Assembly (NCBI GenBank): GCA_018524725.1
Contig: JAEUWP010000145.1
Coordinates: 1-64,000, forward strand
Direction: 5' to 3'
Length of the DNA stretch: 64,000 bases
Origin: Podaxis mareebaensis
Taxonomy: Eukaryota; Basidiomycota; Agaricomycetes; Agaricales; Agaricaceae
How positions within the stretch are numbered: position 1 is the stretch's first letter; each line of letters opens with the position of its first letter. Below the pieces are notes generated by a model that had not been told where the DNA came from, did not search any database, and was given only the letters and a program-made list of their open reading frames with translations. The position numbers and the translations under genes were made by a program. This document shows, in pieces, positions 1 to 10,083 of this stretch.

Positions 1-1178
1 CCAGGTCTAATGCCCCCTCCCCGTCCACTCAAAGGTCGTCCTATGCCAGGGCCACCTCCAACACCCCTCTCAAGTCCGAAGAGCTGCAAAAGTATGCTGC
101 TCTTCAAAACCAATTCCCTCAGATGTCACTGGTTGACATCATCAACTTCCTCCACTCATCTGGGGACATCAAATCTCCCTCCCCAACAGCACCCAAACCT
201 TCACCTCAACCTTCCAACTCTCCTAAAGCCACTCAAGGCCCCTCCCACAAGAATGTTGTCATCCCCTACAATGATGTCTTCAAACCTATCCTCATCACTT
301 CTCTCGACCTCGTGGTGAGGAACTGCAACAACGCCCTTTACCAGAAGGGCTTCTTACTTAAAGTTGAGTCAGCTAAGTCCAACGATCAGACTCTCTGGCT
401 CTCAACCAATCAAGTTGCCACCAATGAGGAACTCCTCATCATCAAAAAAGGCATTGCTGACTTGAACTGATCAGCCTTTGCCACCTCAGAGATTAGGGAT
501 GCCATCATCCCTTCTCTTCCAATGTCCAAGTCCTTCGTCAAGCTGACAAACCTCCCCTACTTCCACTCAGATGGCTCCCCACACACTTCCAATGACTTCA
601 AGGAAGTCATCAAAATGTCACCCTACCACGAGATGATCCAACATCTCATTGGTAAACCCCACTTCCACCACGTTTCCCCCCACTCTGACTCTGCTATCCT
701 CTTCTTTGACCTTTGGGACTCCCAATCCACAATGAGAGCCAAAGCTCTCATCAATCACACTCTTCTCTTTGAGAACAGAGTCTGCACCTTCCATGGTGCA
801 TCCATGCAAACCACTTCCCCTCTCTGCAACAGATGTTGGAGGTGGGGCCACCCTTCTCATCTGTGCAGAGCACACAACCCCAGGTGTTCAATTTGTGGTG
901 ATCCTCATCACACTGACAACCACTGCCACAACGGATTCTGCTGCCATGGTAAAACCAGTCCTAACCCATGTCCCCCCACCCCCACTAACATCATGGAGTG
1001 TCCTCATGTGACCTCCTTTAACTGTCTCTCATGTGACTTGAAAGAACATCATGTAAACTCAGAGAAATGTCCATTCTTCCATCACTGTTTTGATCAGGAG
1101 TGGATCCAAAACAAGCTTCAAGAGGCTAAGGTGGAGAAGAACTGCCACGATTTCAACTCTGGTGCTATTAATGTCTAA
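1..1178 (+). pseudogene. LINE ORF1 (gag-like) remnant, copy 1
   Basis: This is the C-terminal part of the ORF1 protein. A stop (TGA at 468-470) breaks the reading; the frame resumes and ends at TAA 1176-1178. Recognisable parts are the VDIINFL segment near 130 and the Cys/His zinc knuckles at about 825-1085 (CNRCWRWGHP, CSICGDPHH and CLSCDLKEHH types). The stop codon overlaps the ORF2 start in ATGTCTAA (1171-1178), the same arrangement as in the intact copy. It is not expected to give a full protein. Confidence 0.88.
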
Positions 1179-4100
1179 AGGACCTCTTAAAGCACCAACT
1201 CTCTTTAACGACATTCCTATCCTTTTTTTCAATGTCTATCATTCCAAGGACACAGTTGAGGTGTTGTTAAACAAACCCCTTTTCAAAGACATTCTTATTT
1301 TATGCATCCAAGAACCCCCCTTTAGTGTCATTTGTAATGTCTCATCTACTGACGACTCTGAAGGAGTCCCCTATAAAGGCATGCCATACAACCCCAATTG
1401 GCGCCTTTTCATCTTGGATGAAGAATGCCCACACACAGCTACTTTCATCCGCAAATCATGCAAAGTCCTTCTTCTGACCTCACATCCTAGTATCATCTCC
1501 TCCCCAGACTTTCAACTCATCTCTTTATCCTTCCTGAAGAAGATGTACTTCCTTAACTGTTACCTTGACCCTTCTGATGATTCTTCACTAACCTATTTAG
1601 AATCGTGCATCCACCTCTTCCCCAAAGACATTGTCTGCACAGGAGGGGATTTTAACTCTCATTCTCCCAAATGGGACCCCCACATCACCCACCACTCTGC
1701 CCATGCGGACCTGGTAGTCGACATTATGAACTCCATCAGACTAACACTCTCTACACCAATAGAGGTTAAATATACTCACATTCCCTTTGACAGATCCAAA
1801 TACCCTTCTGTCATCGACCTCATTTTCGCCACTGATGACCCCCTTAAGCCAAGCCCAGTCCACTCCATTCGTGACAACTGGCAAATCAACTCTGACCACC
1901 TCCCCCTCCTCACCTCTATCCCCACCCCCGTCCCATTTCAACCCTTCATTGAAAAGCTCACCATCCTGTGCAATTCTGAAGAAGAAGCTGCCTTTCTCTA
2001 CTTGTTGGGCATCCAACTCCAAGCCATCCCAGCTCAATTCAACTCAAGCGATGACATTCTCTCCTATGCCAACTCCATGTCCCAAATCATCACCCAAGAA
2101 TGGCAAAACAATGCCAAACTTGTCCATATCTGCACCAAATCCAAGCCATGGTGGAACCCCCAGTGCTCCACTGCCCTCAAAGCATTCCAGTCTCACAAGT
2201 CCAAATCCAACTGGGCCAAATTCTGATGCACTACTCACCAGGCCAAACATGCATTCTTTGACAAGAAGATTAAGGACATAGCTGAAGAAGACCGTCACCC
2301 CTGGGACCTCATGTCCTGGATTGGCAAGTGTAACCTCCCCCCTTCCCAATCCATCTCATTCAATGGAAAGAGCTGTGACAAGCTAGACGATCTCTGGCAC
2401 GCACTCAACTCTTCCTACAACTCCACTTCTGACCACCATGTGGACTTGAGCGCTATTGAGTCTCTTAACACCCATCCTGAATGCCCTTGGCTCCCCTTCT
2501 CTAGCACTGAGCTTTTTGACACCCTCAACCCCTGCACCAACTCTTCTGCCCCTGGACTGGATCACCTCTCATGGGCTCACATCAAACATCTAATGTTCAA
2601 TGACACCCTCTGATCCAACTTCCTCTCCTTTGCTTCCAAATGCATCAAATTCTCTACATGGCTGGAACACTTCAAGAATTCCACTTCCATCATCATTCCT
2701 AAACCCAACAAACTGCATTACTCTACCCCAAAAATGTTCTGTCCTATAGTCCTCCTCAACACACTTGGAAAACTGATTGAGAAGATGATCTCCACCCAGA
2801 TGCAATTTGAAGCATCCCAATTCAGCCTTGTCCACCCTCTCCAATTCGGAGGGATCATCCAGTGCTCTACTGAAGACACTGGTATATACATCACTCACCT
2901 TGTCTGTACAGGATGGTGATGCAAACTCAAGACTAGCATCATTGCTTTCGATGTGGCACAGTTCTTCCCCTCCACCAACCATTCCCTCCTCATCTCTACC
3001 CTCTGCCACCAAGGCTTCAATTCCCATCTCATTTCCTTTTTCTCTGATTATTTAAAAGATCGATTCACTACATACTCATGGAACAATCAACTTTCCCCCA
3101 AATTCTCTGCTTCTGTTGGCATTGGCCAAGGCTCAGCCCTCTCCTCCATTCTCACTGTGCTCTCCCTCTCCCCTTTTATATACAAATTTTCCAATGACCC
3201 TCGTTGTAAAATAGTTTCTTTCATTGATGATGGACTTATCATTGTTCAATTGGACTCATTTGCTACTAACTGCCATCTTCTTTCCCAGGTCTACAAGAAC
3301 TGTGAAGACTACCTCTGCCACCTTGGGTTTGTTCTCAAAAGAGACAAAACTGAGGTCTTCCATTTTTCCAACTGCCCCTCCCATGAACCCAACCCTCCAG
3401 TCATCATCGGCGACTCCCTCACCATCCACCCCAAACCCTTCCTCCACTACCTCAGCTTCTGGTTCGACAGAGGCCTCTTGTTCAAGGAACATGTCAGGTA
3501 CTACTCCACCAAGGCCCTTTCCACTGTCCAATGCATGCACATGCTCAGCAACTCCATCCAAGGCTTATCCCCCCTCTATAAGTGACTCCTATATTGATCT
3601 TGCATAGTCCCCATTGCCACCTATGGCTTCCACCTATGGTTCAATCATAATGCTTGATACCACAGACTCATCAAGTCCCTCCAGTGCATGCAATGCCAGG
3701 CAGCTTTGTGGATTACCGGTGCATTCCACACTTCCCCCTCCAGTGGGGCAGAGGCCATCACAGGCCTTATCCCCATCCAACTCCACCTCTTCAAACTCAC
3801 CAAAAGATGCTCCCTCTGCTTCCATACCCTTCCCCCCTCCCATCCCCTAAAACTCCTCATGTGTGATGTCGACCCCATAGATACACGTCAATCGAAACAG
3901 TGCTCATCAGCACTTGACTTCATCTCAGATGCTCAACTAGTCACAGACCAGTTCCAGCATCTCCACCCTAGCACTAAACCTGGCCAGCACCTGCTGGACC
4001 TGTTCAGCGACCAAATTAAATTCATCGAGTGCCCTGACCCTTCGAAAGAAGGAGCCATGGCCCTCCACATCACCAACACCTCCCACACCTGCAACCTCGC

Positions 4101-5088
4101 TTTCTCTTCTTCCATCTCCCTCCTCATAGCTACGGATGGCTCAGTCCCTTCTGACCCTTCTCTTTCCACCACCTCTGCTTTCCTTGTTTTCAATTCTTCC
4201 AAAACAGACATTCTCTCCTCTGCTGTTCACCCCTGTGGGGAAGTAACTTCTTCTGACTCTGAATCCTATGCTCTCTGCCTTGGACTCTTTTCCTCTATCT
4301 CTTTCTCTCAATCTCTCGATACTTCTTCAATTGTAGTTTTTACAGACTCAATTTCCTCCACTAAGCTTCTGTTCTCTTACAAGCCCCACAGCACTCACCT
4401 GGACTCCATTGCAGTTGCCCCCCTCCTCCATTCCTAGCTCTCCTCCTCCCCTCTTAATCACGTCCACTTCTGGTCAGTCCCTTCCTCTGCCAACTGGTCT
4501 ATTCACCACAAAGCACATACCCTAGCCAAGTCCCTCTGCCTTCCTAACCCATGTTGCCAGCCCTTCTGCACTTCCCTGGGGTTCGTTTGAAACCATTACA
4601 CCCAGAAATGCCTATCACTATGGCATCAATTAATGAACGACCCCACCTATCGTGGCCACTCATGGCTTCCCCTAGTCGATGGCACAGAGAAGCCCCTCCA
4701 GCCCAAATATGCCAAAGGCAGGACCTGGCTCAACTCACCCCTTGGGAAGGACCCCAACTTATGCATGCGCTTCATGCGTTGCATCACCAATCATGCACCC
4801 ATTGGCACCTTTCAACAGCGATTCTTTCCTGGGCACTACATCACCTCCTGCCCCTGTGGCAAGCTGCTCGAAATGCACAATCACATCCTCGATGCCTGCC
4901 CCCACTTCCAATACCCATATGGAGCCTGTGATGGCTTCCATTGGGTCATTCAATTCCTAGACCAGAATCCCACAGCATTTTCCTTTGCTGACCAGATACA
5001 AGGACCCATCACTCAGGAGGAGTTCACCACCCACTGCCTCAACTGCAGAGAGCGACTTGCAAGAAATGGAGTCCTGGATGTACATTGA
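1171..5088 (+). pseudogene. LINE ORF2 (endonuclease-RT-RNase H) remnant, copy 1
   Basis: The homologue of the intact ORF2 at 12682-16614. Open stretches at 1171-2226, 2311-2613, 2953-3585, 3688-4437 and 4633-5088 all lie in one frame, so almost no net indels have built up. The breaks are stop codons such as TGA at 2224, 2611, 2917, 3583 and 3595, plus TAG at 4435. Several coincide with Arg codons of the intact copy, as expected from CGA to TGA transitions. The RT core is still visible (VGIGQGSALS-type and FIDDG motifs around 3110-3235), as are RNase H segments near 4130-4360 and the CPCGK Cys/His tail near 4850. Confidence 0.9.
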
Positions 5089-5381
5089 AGGCCCCCTTTC
5101 CCCTTTCCCTTGCCTTGTAGCTAGCTCCCTGCTCCTACCTCTCTTCATTTTCAGATCCATTTCTCTTCCTCTCATGTCTTGTTAAGTTAGTTTCTACTTT
5201 CTTTTCATTTCACCTTCCTCTAGCATGACTCTCTCACTTCTATCACTCTGCTTTTCCTCTTTTGTTTCCTTTCTCTCTCTCTCTCTCTTGTTTCGGTATT
5301 GGGACTGCTATTGTGCCCCCTTTTGTAGTAGCTAATTCTATTGCAATAAACATCAATTTAAAAAAAAAAAAAAAAAAAAAA

Positions 5382-6026
5382 GAGCCCATTCATGAGACCT
5401 TGGAAGTTGAAGTCTTGAGTCTTGACAGCAAGAGAAACATAGAGAAGGTTTGAAGCCCTGGTGATGCCCAGTGGCCACAGTCTTGTGTGTTGTCTTGGTG
5501 ATACCCAATGATGAGTTGCCTATATGAAGGATGTCAGACTGTGATGAAAGCCATGACTTACTTTGGAAAGTGATAAATGTGACATTATGATGCGAGTGGC
5601 TATATCAGGTGTAGGTGGAAGGAAAGTGTGATGGAGGAAGAAGACTGTGAAGGAGGAAGATGTTGAAGCATGGTAAGAAGCCACCATGTCAGAACTACAC
5701 AGGGCCAAATAACCTGGTTGATACAGTCATGGCATGAGTCATTGATGCCCAGCTATTTCTGACTCTCACATCAAATACTTGAGCACCCTGTTGAAGACAA
5801 TGAAGACAGGTAAGAGCATCCTTTCAATCAATTGAGATAAAAAACATCTAACTTATTGAGAGCTACTACTACACTCACCGACACCACTTCACAATCTGCT
5901 GTGCCACCTTATCCTTTTTCACACATTTCTACTGGGCATCCCCAGAGAACTTCACTTTTGTAGTTACTGGGCATCACCGGGACTATCACTTCATCTAGGA
6001 TTTTTGTAACCTGTGACTTTGCATAT
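5382..6026. other. CpG-poor intergenic stretch, no gene seen
   Basis: No coding signal or family motif was recognised here. The sequence is CpG-poor like its neighbours and probably repeat-derived. Short partly repeated phrases such as GTGATGCCCAG and GGGCATC occur several times (for example 5461, 5932, 5969) but form no clear array. Confidence 0.4.
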
Positions 6027-8806
6027 ATGATGGAAGGTTGTGTGTGGATAGTTAATGGAGATATCTACTTCTTGCCAAATTGTAATAGGAAGGTCAATAT
6101 GCCTCTGACAGAAGATGGACCAGTAACATTTATTTGCTGTGCTTCAAGGGCTGAGGACTTCCAGGAGCCACAGTTATGGAGGAAGGAGACGGAATGGTTA
6201 GGACTTGTGCCATGCCAACCAGTCCCATACAGTGGCATTTGGTTCGAGCCCCTCAGCAACATCCTGTTGTGTATTCCTCATGTTCAGGAAGGCAGCTTTC
6301 AGATGCAAGGTAGCTTGGTGTCTCAGTGGCTTGCAGTAGACAGGTTGATATGGGATATTGCTGAAGTCTTGGGAAAGGAGAATGGACTGGTGTATACATG
6401 TCCTTTTTTTCCTCATACTTGGAAATACAATGAGGTCCACCTAGCTATGGAAGCAGCCTTACATCACATAGAGGCTGGCAGGGATTGGTTCGCAATCTGG
6501 ATTGGGCTGCTGTACTGGATGACAAGAAAGACACCAGAGGGCATTGAATTTGTTGAAGGATTGACTCCACCTCAGTAGTTTGTGCAGGTTGTTAAAGTTA
6601 AGAAGGACCAGGCTGCACTGGATAGCATCTGCACTGCACCTCTGCTCCAAAACTTCTGGAGAATCAGATGGGTGGGCCTCTGGCTTCAGAACCCCAATGA
6701 TGTTCCAGATCAACCTCCTGCCAAGTGGTTCATCAACCAGACAGTGCCTGTTTGGTACTGATGGGGTGCTAGAGAGAGAGCAGGGTCCTGACACTGGGAC
6801 TTCAACTTAATCACTCCTTCTCCAGAGCACCTGCAAAATGCCACCACTTGGATCTCACCATTTCCTTCTATACCAGAGATTCCTGTTGTTGACAGTACCT
6901 CATTCGACTGGTCTGGGTTTAGTCCTGACATGAACAATGCAGAACTTCCCAGCCCTCTAAGTCCTCAGCATGACCAGCAGCCATCAAGTACTACAGTTCC
7001 TCCAGTGAACATCTCTGATGAGCTGGTGATGGTTCATATAGACACAATAGTGCCATTCAAATTGGGCTGTGCCTTTTGGGAGCCCTTCTTTGAGAAGCAG
7101 AAACAAGCTCATGAATGCAGGATCCAGCAAGAGACCCCTGTTGAGCAGCAAAGGAGGGAAAGTCATGAAAAGAACCCACCAACAGTATCTGCACCCATGT
7201 TTGTGTGGGACTGGGATTTCAATGACCCCACCAAATTTGTGTGTGAATGAGTGCACAAAGACAAAAGAGAGGAGACCTTAAATGAATTCAGTCCATCTCA
7301 AAAATGCTATGACCTGATTTTCAATGAGTGGAATTGCTGTTGTGAGTGGGGCAAGGACTGAGAGGACAGACCAGATGGAGACCCTGTGAATTGCAATGGT
7401 GATGAAAACAAGGTGGCACCCAAAGTGGAGACTGAGTTGGCTGTCTGACCTGTAATGCAGTCCATCAGTGAGCAGCCTCATGGTAATGAAAACAAGGCAG
7501 TGCCTGGGGTGGAGACTGAGTTAGTCATCAGAACTGTGTTGCAGTCTGTCAGTGAGCAGCCTCAGATCAGTGAACTCCTCTGTCCCTTCAAATTCCCTGA
7601 AGTCTATGAGGATCAAGGTGGTTTGCAGGCAAGAAAGAAAGTGCTGGACATTCTAACCCAGCATTTTGGATTCATGCCACCAGTCCCAATTCTGTTATCT
7701 TTGAACAAGTTCACATCTGAGTCCAATAAGAAGTCCCTGCTGGCCGTTCTGGGTATATATGGGATTGGAGTCTCAAATCCTTTCTTTGGGACTCCACTTG
7801 GTAAACTATGCCTGGCATTCCTGAGGTATTTCACAGCAAGAGACAAAAAAACTCCAGACCCAGACCTGTGGGATGTCTCTCCTGACAACAGGCACACCTT
7901 GCATTTCACTAAATGTGTGAGTGCTATTAAGTTTGTCAGGAGTGGGGAGAGGCTCCTGTATATGTTTGGCTTTGGTGTTTCAAGTACCATTCCCTGGAAA
8001 ATTGCTGTGACTTCTCTGTTGACAGCTTTGTATATCTGCCACCTAGATGAAAGGATGACAGAAGAGGATATTGTACTGGAACTGGTGCAGAATGGAGTGG
8101 CTTTCTGCACCCTCCAATGTCATGACTCCCTTTAACCAGCACCAGAGGAAAAGCCAGCTGCAACACTCATCCCCATGAGACTTTCAGGTCATGTTTTCAA
8201 CAAAAGGGACCACAAATTCTATCAGAAACAGTGCCAGTCTATTCTGTCTCTGTGACAGTCTCATATGGCATTACTGAGGGGCAGCTATGTTTGGTGAATT
8301 GCTGTGGACCACCTGAGTCTATCTGAAGCAGCTTAGGGGCCTTGAGGTGTCCACTACTGCCCTGACTATATGTTCACAGCCAAAGACAGTGATGGGGTGG
8401 TTTATGTGGATGATGATCTGACTGAGGAAGAGGTGGAAGTACTTTGTGGGGTTTATCGAACTTTTTCAGGTGAGTACAAGCTCATGACAGTTTAGCAGAA
8501 TAATTTAATTATATGTTTCAGGTAGGGGTTGGACTACAAGTCATGAAGCTTTCATGGTATCCCCTTGTGTGGTCATTCAAAAGAAGTGGGGAAGACTTTG
8601 GGTGTTGGACACACCATAATAAGTTCCTGTGGGACAAACATAACACTTCCATCCTGAACAAAAATGTCACCAATAATCTGAGAGAGCCGATCAATGTGAT
8701 GAAATGGTGGGACAAGTTGTGAGGATTTGCTGACACTAGACAGGCAATTAAATGATTGGAGAAGTGGTTGAGGGAATTCTTGGATGAGCATGTGGGTTGT
8801 GTTTAA
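6027..8806 (+). pseudogene. Decayed gene of an unrecognised family, probably repeat-associated
   Basis: One continuous frame from 6027 to 8469 reads as protein if stop codons are bridged. After a plausible 52-nt intron (8470-8521, GTGAGT...CAG) it continues to TAA at 8804-8806. The interrupting stops are mostly TGA (6759, 6789, 7248, 8253 region), consistent with CGA to TGA change, plus a TAG at 6576. Visible features are a hydrophobic/aromatic N-terminal part (FEPLSNILL), a Ser/Pro-rich middle, a conserved-looking block at 7570-8130 (FGFMPPVPILLS, DERMTEEDIV) and an acidic DDDLTEEEVEVL run near 8405. I do not recognise the family. Even codon-level conservation across about 2.7 kb argues for a real former gene, perhaps from a multicopy family or transposon. 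Confidence 0.55.
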
Positions 8807-8998
8807 TTAGTAGTTTTGAGGCATTTTTTTCTGTACTGAAATGTGGGGAGAATCAAAATTATTCTTGTGGCTGATATGAATACTGAGGTGTATCAAGACA
8901 TAGAATTTGGTATGTAGTAAAAGCCCAGGACCTGTGTATCCAACAGCAAATGCCTGCCAACAGAGTGGTAGGTTGTGGCAATAAACTGCACCATTGTG

Positions 8999-9220
8999 GT
9001 ACCCGCAGTAGTGGATGCAGTAGGGTAGCAGTAGTCAGTGGTGCTGGATGTGGTACAGTAGCAGCCCCCTGTGGTACTGGATGCAGTAGGGTAGTGGCAC
9101 CCTGTGGTACTGGATGTGGTAGGGTAGTGGTAGCAAGTGGTACTGGATGCAGTAGGGTAGTGGCACCCTGCAGTACTGGATGTGGTAGGGTAGTGGTACT
9201 GGGTGTGGTACCAAGTGATT
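8999..9220 (+). repeat. 33-bp minisatellite
   Basis: About five and a half direct repeats of a 33-bp unit of the type GTGGTACTGGATG(C/T)(A/G)GTAGGG followed by TAGTGG(C/T)A. The units at 9071, 9104, 9137 and 9170 are closest. Alternate units resemble each other more (those ending GGCACCCT versus GGTAGCAA), suggesting a 66-bp higher-order period. Because 33 is a multiple of 3, the repeat leaves an open frame (11-residue Cys/Gly/Val-rich unit), but nothing else suggests coding. Confidence 0.8.
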
Positions 9221-9977
9221 AAGTGGGGCAGGTCCCCAGATGGAGGACTTGGGAAGGCATGGCGAGGGGCTTGATTACAAAGTATCATTGGTAGGTACCT
9301 CATTTGTCATCATTTCATGCCTGCTAATGCCAGATTGAAATATGCAACAGGCAGGATCATGGATGGAGGATCACGGACAGTGCTAGTGAATGCTTGGAGA
9401 ACCCTGTGATTCATCAAGATGATATGTGCATTTTGTAGACTTAGTGATGGATATGTATTGTTGAATATGGTTGATTGCATTTATCACAGGTTCGTCGACT
9501 TAAGTCAAAACCATATGATGATTGTTCCTGATGTTTGTTTGCCAGTCCCACTTGATGATATCAGGAGAGTACATTTACATTACATCAAACAGGGATCACT
9601 GCCCTAACTGCACTCCTAGAGAGGTCTAATACCTTCACCTTAACTGGGAAAGGGCCAGCAAAATGGAAGATGCCAATCATTGAGGACATACCACTGAACA
9701 CCTTGGGAAGAGAGGACCCCGGGGATGACCAAAGACAAACACACCCTCGTCTGACACTAAAGTCCTTACAAGTTTAGTCTAAGGTGTCATTGATCCGTAG
9801 TTCAGGTATTACACATAGATACCACCCCACCAGGGGGCGTAGATACCTTGCTACAGCAACATCAAACAAGGTATTTTTTTTACACGTAGCGGCATCTGGC
9901 GGTACTGCAGAATCAACATTTGGCAGGACCCAGTGTGAACATAGCGGTACTGAGTGGTACCGCGGGAGGTGCCGCAG
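9221..9977. other. Intergenic, no gene seen; GCGGTAC-type short repeats at the 3' end
   Basis: No gene was recognised. From about 9880 to 9977 the phrases TAGCGGTACTG, GTGGTACC and GGTGCCGC recur. The same vocabulary resumes after the intact LINE at 16937-17010, so the LINE split one GC-rich repeated tract. CpG becomes frequent from about 9780 on, in contrast to the sequence to the left. Confidence 0.5.
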
Positions 9978-9992
9978 GATTGGCCTTGGCAG
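9978..9992 (+). repeat. 5' target-site duplication of the intact LINE
   Basis: GATTGGCCTTGGCAG is repeated exactly at 16922-16936, directly after the element's poly-A. A 15-bp perfect direct repeat flanking a poly-A-ended element is the expected footprint of target-primed reverse transcription and fixes the element's 5' end at 9993. Confidence 0.95.
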
Positions 9993-10083
9993 ATACACCT
10001 TCCTTTCTCAGTAACTACCACCATCGTCTCAGTGGTTCAGTTGCTCGTAGCACAAGGAATAAACAAACTCGTTCTAACTCAGT

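Larger units (their letters stand above)
1..5381 (+). mobile_element. Decayed LINE (non-LTR) retrotransposon, copy 1, 5' end outside window
   Basis: This is a second copy of the LINE found intact at 9993-16921: base 1 corresponds to about 11514 of that copy and both end in the same 3' tail. It carries an ORF1 remnant with zinc knuckles, an ORF2 remnant (endonuclease, reverse transcriptase, RNase H), a 3' UTR with AATAAA at 5345-5350 and a 22-bp poly-A at 5360-5381. CpG is strongly depleted relative to the intact copy, and many stops are TGA where the intact copy or family logic calls for Arg (CGA). The 5' target-site duplication lies outside the window, so the insertion site cannot be checked. 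Confidence 0.93.

Noticed and set aside
6240..6251. GGTTCGAGCCC resembles a tRNA gene B box
   Set aside because: It lies within the coding frame of the decayed gene, and no A box or cloverleaf could be found upstream.
8950..9222. Open frame of 90 residues rich in Cys, Gly and Val
   Set aside because: It arises from the 33-bp minisatellite, whose unit length is a multiple of three; there is no other coding evidence.
9974..10014. Possibility that the LINE starts further upstream in the GCGGTAC tract
   Set aside because: The perfect 15-bp duplication places the element start at 9993, and the GC-rich tract continues on the other side of the insertion.
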